A DNA stretch of 64,000 nt from Tumidithrix helvetica (GCF_965232925.1 NZ_CBDDRA010000010.1:103473-167472); one strand, 5' to 3'. Numbered from the stretch's first letter, positions 1-8,870 are shown. A program made the numbers and translations. The notes: generated by a model from the sequence alone, not told the origin.

Positions 1-560
1 CAGTAGTAGCAGGCTTGACCCTCTCAGGCGCAGCAACGCTCTCCCACGATCTCTGGGTGAATGTAGTACGCAAGGGGGAAGCTGACGAAAACGAGCAGTT
101 TAAGGTGGCGAGAGCCGCAACGATGGCACTCGGTGTCGTCGCTATTGTTTTGGGCATTGTGTTCAAAGGGCAGAATGTTGCCTATATGGTGGGACTTGCT
201 TTTGCGATCGCGGCGAGTGCCAACTTCCCATCGCTTTTACTGTCGATGATTTGGCGCAAATTCACCACAAATGGTGCGGTGACAAGCATTGTGGTCGGTA
301 CGGTGTCATCCTTGGTGCTGATCTACCTATCCCCCACTATTCAGATCGATATTCTCAAACAAACTACCGCCTTCTTTCCCTTAAAGAATCCTGGGTTAGT
401 CTCGATTCCACTCTCCTTTGCCGTAGGAATCATTGTTTCACTACTGGAAAACGATCCTGCATCGAGTGCTAAATTTGATGAAGTGGAACATCGCATTCAC
501 ACAGGCATGAGCAGGCAGGAAGCCACGGCAATCCCTGTCCTCGACTTAGAAGAAATCTAA
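1..560 (+). CDS. Sodium:solute symporter (acetate permease-like), C-terminal part
   Basis: The gene is cut by the left edge; the frame is open from base 3. The visible 186 or so residues hold about four hydrophobic membrane segments and the stretch GLTLSGAATLSHDLWV, which resembles the late transmembrane region of SSS-family cation/acetate symporters of the ActP type. The tail is a charged cytoplasmic end containing FDEVEHRIHTGM. The family couples uptake of small carboxylates to sodium in the inner membrane. The substrate cannot be decided from this part. It converges on the next gene with about 37 bases between the stops. Confidence 0.8.
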   Translation, partial: VVAGLTLSGAATLSHDLWVNVVRKGEADENEQFKVARAATMALGVVAIVLGIVFKGQNVAYMVGLAFAIAASANFPSLLLSMIWRKFTTNGAVTSIVVGTVSSLVLIYLSPTIQIDILKQTTAFFPLKNPGLVSIPLSFAVGIIVSLLENDPASSAKFDEVEHRIHTGMSRQEATAIPVLDLEEI

Positions 561-597
561 CGTTAGTTCAGATTGTCAGCTTTGAGAGTGTGTTGTA

Positions 598-2241
598 TCA
601 GCGGTTGGCAAGATCGCGTTGCATGCGTAGGGCAAGAATATGTTCGCAGGGCCCTTTAAATAGTTTGTTTTGTTGATGCCAATTACAAGTGCATTCAGCA
701 TGAACGATGCGCTCATCGCGATCGAGGGTAACTACTGGGAGAAAGGTTTGATTTTTGTGACGCACTTCTCCCTGCAACGATTGAGTACCAAAAGTATCGA
801 TATTGGAATGGGTAATCCGAACTGCATTTTGTTCTATAAAGCGACTTGCATTTGCTTCGCGATCGCTAGCAAAGCGCAGTTTTTCCATGGGTAAAGGCAC
901 TTGAGTCAGTTCGCGCACGCGATAGACTTGCTTATTGAGATCGTAAATCGCTCTACCTGCTTGCGTGTAGGCACTAAGCGCACTAAGTACGACGGAGCGA
1001 TCGAGCCGCAGTCTTTTGGCTAAAGCCTCAGGTGCTTCTACCCAATTTTGTTTGAGTGCCTCAAAAATTTGGCGTTTCGTGCCATCGTCAACATTCGTGC
1101 GAGGAGCGAGCAGATCGAAATTACTCGCCTTTGCCCAGTCGTTGGCTGTCCAGCCTGATAGTCCTAGGGTGAAGGACATATCTTCGAGATCGGCAACATA
1201 GAAAGAAGGCATTCCATTGCCGAGTAAATGCACGGTGAATTTACGAGCAACGGGAATTAATCGCTCCAAAATTAACAAACGGCGACGACCCCAGACACGG
1301 ATCGTGCGATCGCTATTGCCTTCATAAATCGAACGAGAACAAATAACTTCAGTTCCCCAAGGCTCAAACACAACCCGCACAGGCTCACCTGGCTTAAGAA
1401 TATAGCGCATACTGCGCGGGCCTTGCTTCTCTTTGCGGCGGCGCAAAACGAAACAGATGTTATAAATATCTGTGGGATGGAGGTCAAAGCGAATGGCGGG
1501 TAAGGACATCGCCGAACTAACTTGCAAAAAGCCCCTTACCCAGGTATCTGGTAGGTCGATTTTGACCTCTTTATAGTTAGATTCGCCCGTGGTCTGTACT
1601 TCAAAACCAGAAGGATCGACTTCTAATAAGGTGCGTTTATAGCTGCGAATTTTTTGGAATTCGTCGTAAAGTGCGGCGGAATAGTCAATATTCGTCGTGC
1701 CACAGGCAAACTCATCAACATGATTGAATACTTCATAGCTGGCTCCCAGACGACCGTAGCTAGATTCATCTTGGCTAAAGCACTCAAAGAAAACCTCGTC
1801 GGGATGAACCGTAATTACGGGGTCGAGCACAAACCAGTAGTCGCGATCTTTTTGATAGAGATATTCAAAATATCTAGCAGTAGCCCGATAGAAACCAGAC
1901 ATCCGTTCTGAACTGCGTCGGTTTAGATTTGTGAGTTCGGCTTGGAGGGCTTCGATCTTGTCTTTTATCTCTTGGCGTTGAGCGGCGACCAATTGCCAGT
2001 CAATCTCATTGCGCTGAGCTGCCCAAGCTTTATAGGCTTCTTTGTCTTTAGGCTTAAACCGCAGGTCAGAAACCACTACATCGTGTAAAGCACTGATGGC
2101 TTCTCGAAAGGCAATATTCTGGCGTAACTCGCCTCTAAAGTAAGTAGGCTGGCGGCTTACGTCTGGCGAAAATGACATCTGGGTGCGATCGCCCTGCCCA
2201 GACACCGTCGAACTTCCTTTATAGTTATAGTTAAATTCCAT
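598..2241 (-). CDS. Winged-helix/SWIM zinc-finger protein, likely retron type XIII WHSWIM component
   Basis: The 547-residue protein ends with a SWIM zinc finger: C517, C519, C532 and H534 fit CxCx(n)CxH. In front of it, about 387-445, is a winged-helix-like segment (RQIFEALKQNW...LAKRLRLDRSVV...YRVREL). The N-terminal two thirds are of unknown fold, with a predicted helical region around residues 60-110. From memory of the retron classification, type XIII systems pair a reverse transcriptase with a WHSWIM protein and an ARM-repeat protein. Both partners are present here at 8871-12140 and 12527-13984, but a 6.6-kb block with an Argonaute operon separates this gene from them. SWIM fingers bind nucleic acid or protein; its biochemical role is not known. 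Start ATG at 2241 has no clear Shine-Dalgarno. Confidence 0.8.
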   Translation of the reverse strand: MEFNYNYKGSSTVSGQGDRTQMSFSPDVSRQPTYFRGELRQNIAFREAISALHDVVVSDLRFKPKDKEAYKAWAAQRNEIDWQLVAAQRQEIKDKIEALQAELTNLNRRSSERMSGFYRATARYFEYLYQKDRDYWFVLDPVITVHPDEVFFECFSQDESSYGRLGASYEVFNHVDEFACGTTNIDYSAALYDEFQKIRSYKRTLLEVDPSGFEVQTTGESNYKEVKIDLPDTWVRGFLQVSSAMSLPAIRFDLHPTDIYNICFVLRRRKEKQGPRSMRYILKPGEPVRVVFEPWGTEVICSRSIYEGNSDRTIRVWGRRRLLILERLIPVARKFTVHLLGNGMPSFYVADLEDMSFTLGLSGWTANDWAKASNFDLLAPRTNVDDGTKRQIFEALKQNWVEAPEALAKRLRLDRSVVLSALSAYTQAGRAIYDLNKQVYRVRELTQVPLPMEKLRFASDREANASRFIEQNAVRITHSNIDTFGTQSLQGEVRHKNQTFLPVVTLDRDERIVHAECTCNWHQQNKLFKGPCEHILALRMQRDLANR

Positions 2242-2476
2242 TTTTTTGACCTCAACTCGCAGCTATGTAGTTCATTAAGCTTGTTTTCAGGTATCACACT
2301 TCAATTACGAGTTTCTATCAACAGATTTGGAAATTCTTTTGTTTGGAATACATCATTTTTTCAATCATTTGCATATTTGCATTATGTAAACATCCAATAT
2401 TACTCTTTCTGGTAGAGCATTACTGTATATTTACCCATACTTGCTTCAGCATAGGTGCGGTCTTCAAAGGAAGTAT

Positions 2477-3151
2477 TTAGAATAACTCCCCCTGTTCTGT
2501 AGATATATATTTTCCTAAATAAATCTGTTGAGAGTTTTTAGGAATACATATCCATTCCATTTGTTGTAAGCGCACTTTTAGAGCAGCTAAACTGACACCC
2601 AGTTCATCTTTCATTGCGCGTAGGTGGCTCAATTTTTGTAAATTTCTTCCTTTACGTGTTTCTTCAAGAAGGTAACGTGGCATTAAGAGTGAACCTGCAA
2701 AATAATCCGCCTGCCATTCTATATCAGCACCAGTGTTTCTATTTAAAGATCGACATAAAAAAGGCTGAGACTCTCTTGGCATTTCTATGTCCAACTCTTG
2801 CTGCTTTATAAGTCCATCTGCTTCAGCTTGATTAATGTGTAGACTCCAATGACCAATTTCATGAGCAATGGTAAATGAGGCAAAACCACTTTCTTCTTTT
2901 AAGCTTGGAATATCTTCGTTGATTTCAATTAGTCTTTCTAAAGGAAAAATTCTTGCTGCAATTTTCCCTTTGCTATCTGAGGGGATTGAGCCCCAAACTA
3001 TTCCTAAATCTAAGAAATCAGCAATTTTATTAGGGTCAATACGACCATTAAAAGAATGCTTCGGATGTGCTTGAAGCTCACGAAGTATCTCATTCGCTTT
3101 ACGCTCTATATCTTCTTTTCTAGCCCATAAAAAAGGCTTGATTATATTCAA
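2477..3151 (-). CDS. ImmA/IrrE-family metallopeptidase
   Basis: Residues 97-101 are HEIGH, a zinc-binding HExxH motif inside AHEIGHWSLH, typical of ImmA/IrrE peptidases (COG2856). These enzymes usually cleave or relieve a partner XRE repressor in response to stress. The 224-residue size is normal. The gene overlaps the upstream XRE gene by 4 bases, so the two are translationally coupled. Both run away from the Cas4-like/Argonaute operon and share its control region, which suggests they regulate that operon. A stand-alone toxin-antitoxin-like role is the alternative. Confidence 0.85.
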   Translation of the reverse strand: MNIIKPFLWARKEDIERKANEILRELQAHPKHSFNGRIDPNKIADFLDLGIVWGSIPSDSKGKIAARIFPLERLIEINEDIPSLKEESGFASFTIAHEIGHWSLHINQAEADGLIKQQELDIEMPRESQPFLCRSLNRNTGADIEWQADYFAGSLLMPRYLLEETRKGRNLQKLSHLRAMKDELGVSLAALKVRLQQMEWICIPKNSQQIYLGKYISTEQGELF

Positions 3152-3501
3152 ATTTTTTTCTCCTGTTCTTCGGTAATAGCTCGGTCGAAAATTTCACGAG
3201 CAAACAGTGGGTCTTCCTGCATACGTCTAAATAACATAGGCATTTCTTTATAGTTCTGTTTGAGTAACTGTTCATCACGTTCTGGAATCCGTCCTGATAG
3301 AAAGACTAATTCTTCTGGATTTAAATCTAGTTGAGCCGCTAGATTTCTAATTACATCTTCTTTAGGAGCATAATCTGCACGGTCATTTTCTAGTTTAGAT
3401 AAATAAGTAAAATCTAGGTTGACTAGACTTGCTAGTTCCCGCTGACTGTACCCTTTTTCCTTACGAGCATCGCGAATAAGTTGCCCAAATTTTTTGTTCA
3501 C
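3148..3501 (-). CDS. XRE-family helix-turn-helix repressor
   Basis: The N-terminal 65 residues form a Cro/C1-type HTH (LIRDARKEKGYSQRELASLV, then YLSKLENDRA). The remaining 50 residues are helical and charged. The start is GTG at 3501, supported by GGAG about 8 bases upstream; an ATG slightly upstream is out of frame. It is coupled to the ImmA-type peptidase and faces the Cas4/Argonaute operon across 137 bases that hold three copies of TTGAxTAAAAAATCAA. The simplest reading is an autoregulated repressor of both directions, relieved by the peptidase. Confidence 0.88.
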   Translation of the reverse strand: MNKKFGQLIRDARKEKGYSQRELASLVNLDFTYLSKLENDRADYAPKEDVIRNLAAQLDLNPEELVFLSGRIPERDEQLLKQNYKEMPMLFRRMQEDPLFAREIFDRAITEEQEKKI

Positions 3502-3538
3502 ATCATTCTCCGTACTTGTTAAACCATTATATTTGGGC

Positions 3539-3620
3539 TTGACTAAAAAATCAACAGAAGGTATTGACTAAAAAATCAACATCGATTAGCATTACCCATA
3601 GAGTTGAATAAAAAATCAAG
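3539..3620. promoter_or_regulatory. Three operator-like repeats in the divergent promoter
   Basis: Three near-identical 17-mers lie at 3539-3555, 3564-3580 and 3604-3620. Copies 1 and 2 are TTGACTAAAAAATCAAC and copy 3 differs at two positions. Each has TTGA/TCAA dyad ends, as expected for a dimeric HTH protein. Copy 2 can also supply a -35 box (TTGACT) with TAGCAT 16 bases on, pointing to the Cas4-like gene. The third copy ends 18 bases before that gene's start. Confidence 0.7.
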
Positions 3621-3638
3621 TCTTTATAGGCACTAGAT

Positions 3639-4466
3639 ATGGGATTTACAAATAAATGGTTGCCGTTTGCAAGTTATGGATTGATGGCTGAGTTGATACC
3701 ACCAGTGGGACAAGAATCATTTCACTGTGATATGCAACGTGGTTACAAACGAGCACGAAAAAAAGAATTAGAGGTTTCAGCTTTATTAGCCAAGGATACA
3801 ACCCCCCAAAGAATAGGATTATTGGCACAGAAAGGAGTTTATGAATTTCATCAGCATCCTGAATTTATATCTCAAGAATATGAGGTAGAAAATTTAGCAG
3901 AAATTTTAAAACTAGACGAAGAGTCTTACCTAGTTGAGCAAAGAGTTACTCAAATTCTTTGCAATTATCGTGATAACCCCGTGTTACTGGATAAAAACAT
4001 TATTAGGCTTAGTCGTGGAGATGAAGGAGTTCCCGATGGTTTAGAAATAAATAGTCATAACTATCTATTTCGATTATTTGCCGCCATCGATTGTATTTTT
4101 GAAGATACCGATGGTACTTTATGCATTCTTGATTTTAAAACAGGAAAAAGTAATTTTGATTTTCGGCAAGCCTATATCTATCTGTTGGCAGCGACTTATC
4201 TCTATCCAGACCGTAAGACATCTGCTTTGTTTTATAACTTGGAGTCCTGTAAATGGTCAGATCGGATTACAGCATCACCAATTCACTTGTCTGCTTTACA
4301 AACAGAATTAGCAAGAATCGCTAAGTCTCATGAATTGGAGAAGAAGAGATATCACAGAGAGCCTGAACGTTTTGCAGAAATCTTCACCCCCAACCCTGGC
4401 TTTGCTTGTAAATATTGTCCATTTAATTCAATTTGCTCATTTTCAGTATGTGAGGTTGCCGCATGA
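3639..4466 (+). CDS. Cas4-like PD-(D/E)XK nuclease of the Argonaute operon
   Basis: This 275-residue protein has the RecB/Cas4 core: aspartates at 156/158, then ILDFKTGK with D165 and K167, followed by a QAYIYLLA motif. Four cysteines fit a Cas4 Fe-S cluster: C30 near the N-terminus and C257, C260 and C266 in ACKYCPFNSIC. Cas4 enzymes are Fe-S exonucleases. Homologues next to long Argonautes are known from surveys of prokaryotic Argonautes. The stop overlaps the Argonaute start by 4 bases (ATGA). ATG 3639 has a weak AGG 8 bases upstream. No CRISPR array or other cas gene is present, so a role with the Argonaute is more likely than CRISPR adaptation. Confidence 0.85.
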   Translation: MGFTNKWLPFASYGLMAELIPPVGQESFHCDMQRGYKRARKKELEVSALLAKDTTPQRIGLLAQKGVYEFHQHPEFISQEYEVENLAEILKLDEESYLVEQRVTQILCNYRDNPVLLDKNIIRLSRGDEGVPDGLEINSHNYLFRLFAAIDCIFEDTDGTLCILDFKTGKSNFDFRQAYIYLLAATYLYPDRKTSALFYNLESCKWSDRITASPIHLSALQTELARIAKSHELEKKRYHREPERFAEIFTPNPGFACKYCPFNSICSFSVCEVAA

Positions 4467-6679
4467 ATACTACGACCGATAATGCTCCAAAGCCACCTAT
4501 TTCCTTATGTGAGATAGCACTTTTGTCCCACTCAGAATTAAATCTGATGAGATTTCGTCTTTCACCGCATATTGATGAAAGAGAAATAGGTAATCCTTTA
4601 AGCTTTCATCTCTGTCGTAAATTTGCTGAGATTATGGTTGTTTGGGATCAGGGCGATTTTTATGCAATTGCAAAACCACAGCAAAATATACCGACTGTTG
4701 CTGAATGGCGGGAAGCATTAGAGAATATTCAAAATGATATAAAAGAATTTGGCGAGCAATCTTTTTCTGTTCAAGTTGTAAAATCTGTTGAGATTAAGCC
4801 TGAGACTGTAGCGCAACTGGCTTATCAAATATTAAAAATATCTCGTCCTTTCTCCCATGCTCCTTTTAATAATCAAGTAGTTCAAGTGGTTCGTAAGCCT
4901 GAATTTTCGGCAGAAACAGTAGAAATTAATGATTTAGCCCAGCCTGCTTTATCTTTAAGCGTTCGCAGTGATATTTTATTTCGAGGTAATCTCGCTGAAT
5001 TTTATCAAAATCATCCTCAAAGACAAAATGCTGAAAAGCTGTTAACTGGTCTGAAAGTGCAGGATATAGACTCTGGTGGTAGTGGTCAGATTGAGCGTAT
5101 TGCAGGAACAATTCAAGCATATCGAGATAAGTTGATAAAACTTGCTGCGGGTTCAACTAGTAAGCAGGCTTTAATCGATGCACCAGACGATCAGCCTATT
5201 GTTGCTGTTAAGTTTGGCAAGAATAAAAAACTATATGAATATGCACTTGCTGCCTTAAGGCCTTGTATTACTGAAGATACCGCCGATCGCTTTGAGGTTA
5301 ACTATGGGCAACTTCTTAAGTCAACGAAGATTCCTTATAGTGAAAGGATGGAGTTGTTAAAGGGATATAAGCTGTCTGCAACTGAAAAACTCAAAGAATA
5401 CGGATTGCAACTTTCCCAAAAGAGTCTTAATAGTTCTGACAATTTAAACTCTTTCTGGCAGCCATCGACACCAGTAAATCAGACTCCTCTATTATTTGGC
5501 AAAGATTTTCGAGGATTGCAAAGTGGGATTTTGACTGGATTGAAAAAAGGTGGTGTCTATCGCCATCATCCTGATTTACAGGCAGAAAAGATTAACATCG
5601 TAGCTTTAAAGCTCTGCGAACAAAAAGTTGGTGATTTTCTAGGGGCGGCTATGAAGCGACTAAAAGATTATGGATTTGATAATCAAGTTGTTGAAACTAA
5701 GTCGTTAGAAATTTCTAAACTTGATGGTGCAGATGCAAGAGTGATATTAGAGAAAGAAATTGATCGGATTGCTGGGTTTGGTATTCCGATTCATATTGTC
5801 TTGGTTTTTTTGCCAGAAGGCGATCGCCAAGCTGACAAAGAAGATGGCGGTAGTCTTTATCAAGCAGCATATTCTCATTTACTCAGACGTAAAATCGCTA
5901 GTCAAGTAATCTATTCTGACACTTTAGAGAAAAATCACAGTCATATTCTTAATCAAGTGATTCCGGGTATCCTTGCTAAGATGGGAAACTTACCTTTTAT
6001 TTTGGCTGAGCCGCTAGACATTGCTGATTACTTTATTGGTTTAGATATTTCTAGGGCTTCCAAAAAGCAATTGGCAGGGACAATGAATGCTTGTGCTAGC
6101 GTTCGACTCTACAACAAACAGGGAGAATTTATTCGCTATAAAATCGAAGATTCGCTAATTGAAGGTGAAGAGATTCCGCAAAGACTATTGGAAAATCTAT
6201 TACCTGCGTCTGAATTAGAGAATAAAACTGTATTGATCTATCGCGATGGTCGGTTTTGTGGTCAAGAAGTTTCGCATCTACTCAAACGAGCTAAAGCGAT
6301 TGGTGCAAACTTCATATTAGTTGAAAGCCGAAAGTCTGGTGCCCCAAGATTATATGGATTTAGTAATAAATCTCTGATCGCTCCTAAAGTTGGTGTAGCC
6401 TTGAAATTATCTTCTCACGAAGCAATTTTAGTCACAACAGATGTACCTGCTAGTATTGGTGTCCCTCGACCAATCCGTTTAACAGTTCGCAAGGAAGGAT
6501 ATCCTGCAACAATTGACAGTGTTCTTGATACAACTTTAAAGTTGACACTTTTACATCATGGAGCCTTGAAACCTCCTCGTGTTCCCATGCCTATTTACGG
6601 TGCAGATCGAATGGCTTACTTAAAGTTAAATGGCATTTATCCAAGTGTTTTAGAAGGGGATCGGCAATTCTGGTTATGA
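4463..6679 (+). CDS. Long prokaryotic Argonaute with apparently intact PIWI catalytic site
   Basis: The protein is 738 residues long and full length. The MID region carries RRKIASQVI and later QVIPGILAKMGN, matching the lysine/glutamine pocket that holds a guide 5' phosphate. The PIWI domain has D528 (FIGLDISRA), a glutamate-finger candidate at E567-E570 (EGEEIP), D595 (IYRDGR) and D715 (YGADRMAYL). The spacing fits the DEDD tetrad of active long-A Argonautes such as CbAgo as I recall it. It should therefore use short nucleic-acid guides to cut invading DNA or RNA; guide and target type cannot be read from sequence. It is translationally coupled to the Cas4-like nuclease. AT content is higher than in nearby housekeeping genes, which fits transfer. 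Confidence 0.92.
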   Translation: MNTTTDNAPKPPISLCEIALLSHSELNLMRFRLSPHIDEREIGNPLSFHLCRKFAEIMVVWDQGDFYAIAKPQQNIPTVAEWREALENIQNDIKEFGEQSFSVQVVKSVEIKPETVAQLAYQILKISRPFSHAPFNNQVVQVVRKPEFSAETVEINDLAQPALSLSVRSDILFRGNLAEFYQNHPQRQNAEKLLTGLKVQDIDSGGSGQIERIAGTIQAYRDKLIKLAAGSTSKQALIDAPDDQPIVAVKFGKNKKLYEYALAALRPCITEDTADRFEVNYGQLLKSTKIPYSERMELLKGYKLSATEKLKEYGLQLSQKSLNSSDNLNSFWQPSTPVNQTPLLFGKDFRGLQSGILTGLKKGGVYRHHPDLQAEKINIVALKLCEQKVGDFLGAAMKRLKDYGFDNQVVETKSLEISKLDGADARVILEKEIDRIAGFGIPIHIVLVFLPEGDRQADKEDGGSLYQAAYSHLLRRKIASQVIYSDTLEKNHSHILNQVIPGILAKMGNLPFILAEPLDIADYFIGLDISRASKKQLAGTMNACASVRLYNKQGEFIRYKIEDSLIEGEEIPQRLLENLLPASELENKTVLIYRDGRFCGQEVSHLLKRAKAIGANFILVESRKSGAPRLYGFSNKSLIAPKVGVALKLSSHEAILVTTDVPASIGVPRPIRLTVRKEGYPATIDSVLDTTLKLTLLHHGALKPPRVPMPIYGADRMAYLKLNGIYPSVLEGDRQFWL

Positions 6680-6901
6680 TTTCTGGATTTGTAAAGTTTA
6701 AACGCGGATCGGACAATTGCAGAAAGATATTCTATTGGATCGTTGATACGAGCTATTCCAATTTTAAATATTGGATTGCAGTATTGACATCCTTGCCCGT
6801 TTCTTGCTAAGCCATGAGAAACAAATATAGCTTAATATTTCTGTTTAACTTGCGATATTAAGTAAGCGATTTCAATTGTTAACACCCTTGATGCTTCGCG
6901 A

Positions 6902-7159
6902 TTACATAATTTCATCAGCCAAAAGTTGACCCTTGACTCGTTCGTATTCATCCTCAAGCAGCCACTCTTGGGCAGTTTGATAGTTAGGGTGAGAGACGAT
7001 AAGTTTATAGTTCGAGGCAGGGTTAAAAATATGACAACTGCCGTCGCGATCGGCAACTAGCATGAGAATTTTGGGTGGGAAAATCACTGGATCGACCCAG
7101 AGTTCTAAAAACTTCCAAGTATTAGCTTGTTTTGCGAGGGCTGGTGCGTGGGATTGCAT
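6902..7159 (-). CDS. Hypothetical small protein coupled to the gene upstream
   Basis: About 85 residues, rich in aromatic residues, with no domain I can name. ATG at 7159 is preferred over an upstream GTG at 7168, because AGGTGA lies 5 bases before the ATG and would overlap the GTG. The start lies inside the 3' end of the preceding gene (about 38 bases of overlap), so the two are a coupled pair. A small acidic partner behind such a protein could be an immunity or antitoxin component; this is inference only. Confidence 0.6.
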   Translation of the reverse strand: MQSHAPALAKQANTWKFLELWVDPVIFPPKILMLVADRDGSCHIFNPASNYKLIVSHPNYQTAQEWLLEDEYERVKGQLLADEIM

Positions 7160-7481
7160 GATACTCACCTGTCGTTTTTACAATTTTGATCTCGCCGTAG
7201 TAAAGCGGTGTTTGGCTCCCGTCTATTCTAATTATGTAACCAATTGGCTCTGGGAAGTAGAGTCCATATCGTTCGTAATCATCTTCATTCTCACCTATTC
7301 CCGTTCGTTCTCCACCTTTGATAATAGCCTGCGTGACTTGTTCTAGGGTTTCGCGATCTTTAAATACATGCGCTCTGCCCTCTCTTCGCAGTAAACGTTG
7401 GACTTGAGGGGTATTGGGTAAATGGCGATCGACAAGGCTTGGTCGGGAATCTGGGGTAATATCTCGGTCAATTCCACTCAT
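7122..7481 (-). CDS. Hypothetical protein, DUF6972-like, possibly toxin-related
   Basis: About 119 residues with RPSLVDRHLPNTPQ, then LYFPEPIGY and a C-terminal YHAIPRTSP. It resembles a family I recall as DUF6972, found in cyanobacteria; the family name is not certain. The end of the protein, with paired Y/H residues near the terminus, looks like small domains at the tips of polymorphic toxins, but no activity can be stated. The start is uncertain: ATG 7481 is used, a TTG at 7505 is in frame, and neither has a clear ribosome site. The following gene overlaps its 3' end. Confidence 0.55.
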   Translation of the reverse strand: MSGIDRDITPDSRPSLVDRHLPNTPQVQRLLRREGRAHVFKDRETLEQVTQAIIKGGERTGIGENEDDYERYGLYFPEPIGYIIRIDGSQTPLYYGEIKIVKTTGEYHAIPRTSPRKTS

Positions 7482-7633
7482 GGGTTGGGAGATCGCACAC
7501 GACAAATCAGAGTTGCCATTTTAAACTATTGTGCTGATTCTAATTACAACTCAGATGCGTATCACATTAAGAAAGCGATAGCAGTTTCGATCGCTTATCA
7601 TTAAATTAGATCCGAATTGAGTGCGTTAAATTT

Positions 7634-8002
7634 ATGATCGAGCTAAAAAACATTCATTCTCTTAGCGACTTTAAGCGCAACGCCAAGGAATTTATCGAAC
7701 AAATCAAAGCAACGCGATCGCCTTTGGTTTTGACCGTCAACGGTAAAGCCGAAATCGTTGTCCAAGATGCTCGTGCCTTCCAAGCAATCTGCGATCGCGT
7801 CGAGCAAGCAGAAGCAGAACTTCGCGCTCTAAAACTTGCAGCCCTCCAACAAGCGATCGATCTCGGAGTTACACAACTCAAACATGGTGACTACACCGAA
7901 TACAGTTCAGACACATTGCCCCAACTGCTAGAAAATATCAAAACTCGCGGTCAAAAGCGGTTAGCGCAAAATAATAATGAATCAATGGAGTTTTCCTGTT
8001 AA
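7634..8002 (+). CDS. Phd/YefM-type antitoxin
   Basis: The N-terminal 60 residues match the Phd/YefM fold (LSDFKRNAKEFIEQIKATRSP...GKAEIVVQDARAFQAI), which binds DNA and, through the C-terminal part, its toxin. The usual cyanobacterial version ends near KTRGQKRL; here the tail runs on as AQNNNESMEFSC. Those last residues are read from the start of the toxin relic in another frame, so the C-terminus seems altered by the deletion that removed the toxin's front half. Confidence 0.82.
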   Translation: MIELKNIHSLSDFKRNAKEFIEQIKATRSPLVLTVNGKAEIVVQDARAFQAICDRVEQAEAELRALKLAALQQAIDLGVTQLKHGDYTEYSSDTLPQLLENIKTRGQKRLAQNNNESMEFSC

Positions 8003-8093
8003 ACCATACATTATCTTCTACAGAAAAATGGAAGATTACATTGAAATTGTGCGAATTCTTCACCAGTCTAGAGATATTGAAAAGCAGTTTTAA
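7977..8093 (+). pseudogene. ParE/RelE toxin relic (C-terminal third only)
   Basis: In a frame shifted from the antitoxin, bases 7989-8093 encode SFPVKPYIIFYRKMED followed by IEIVRILHQSRDIEKQF. This is the conserved C-terminal part of ParE toxins (usually IFYxPxxDxIEIxRVLHxxRDIExxF). The first 60 or so residues of the toxin are missing, and the antitoxin frame runs straight into this fragment. The module should no longer make an active toxin. Confidence 0.72.
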
Positions 8094-8213
8094 GGTTTGA
8101 GTAGCGATCGCCATCTCCAAAATATGAATTTTTAAAGACTTTTGTCAATCTTAATTCGGATTGAATCAAGTGCTAGAGTGGTAGGAAGCAAAACTAGCAC
8201 GGAGGATGTCGCT

Positions 8214-8855
8214 ATGGTTCAAACTGCCGTAACACAGGTTGTTAGGACTTTAAACCATGTGCATCAAAAGTTTGGCTTGCAGAGAGCGCTAAACAACCAA
8301 TTTTTCACAGAATGGCATGAAAACCTGCCCTCACTAACTTCTTCCGAGCAGGAGACTTTAGATCGGCTTAGACAACGTTTTCGCTATCATCGTGAAGAGG
8401 GGCAAGTTACAGAATGTGCTGTGAATGCCATTGTGGTATCGCGTTTGTTAGAAATGGTTGGTTTCTACGATCCTCCATTTCGCTTGCGTTCAGAAGTCCC
8501 TGTAGAGATTGAAACCACAGTAGAAAATGAAACACTACGCGGAAAGATTGACTTTTTAGTAGTTCAAGACCAATTTTGGCGAACGGTGATTGAATCTAAA
8601 GAGACAGAATTTGATATTGAAGTGGGAATTCCGCAAACACTATCTTATATGATGGCATCGCCTGTAGGGCAAGTGCCATTATTTGGCATGGTTACAAATG
8701 GGAATAATTTCATCTTTCTAAAAGTTCGTAAGGAGAGCAGAGAGTACGATTTTTCAGAGACTTTCTCATTGCTATCGCGGGTAAATCACCTCTATGATGT
8801 GTTGCAAATTTTGAAGGGCATTGCTCATAGGACATTACCCATAGCCAACGGATGA
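8214..8855 (+). CDS. PD-(D/E)XK nuclease-like protein (HsdR N-terminal type)
   Basis: About 213 residues from ATG 8214, chosen over an in-frame TTG at 8142 because GGAGG lies 8 bases before it. The core GKIDFLVV...VIESKETEFDIE...PQTLSYMM fits the D...ExK arrangement of PD-(D/E)XK enzymes, as in HsdR_N-like stand-alone proteins that are common in cyanobacteria. It lacks the helicase part of HsdR, and no methylase gene is adjacent. Its role could be defence or repair. Confidence 0.7.
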   Translation: MVQTAVTQVVRTLNHVHQKFGLQRALNNQFFTEWHENLPSLTSSEQETLDRLRQRFRYHREEGQVTECAVNAIVVSRLLEMVGFYDPPFRLRSEVPVEIETTVENETLRGKIDFLVVQDQFWRTVIESKETEFDIEVGIPQTLSYMMASPVGQVPLFGMVTNGNNFIFLKVRKESREYDFSETFSLLSRVNHLYDVLQILKGIAHRTLPIANG

Positions 8856-8870
8856 TATTGAATCTGGATG

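Noticed and set aside
3539..3620. Short regularly spaced repeats next to a Cas4-like gene, as in a CRISPR array
   Set aside because: Only three copies, 25 and 40 bases apart, no spacers of constant size and no other cas gene. They fit operators better.
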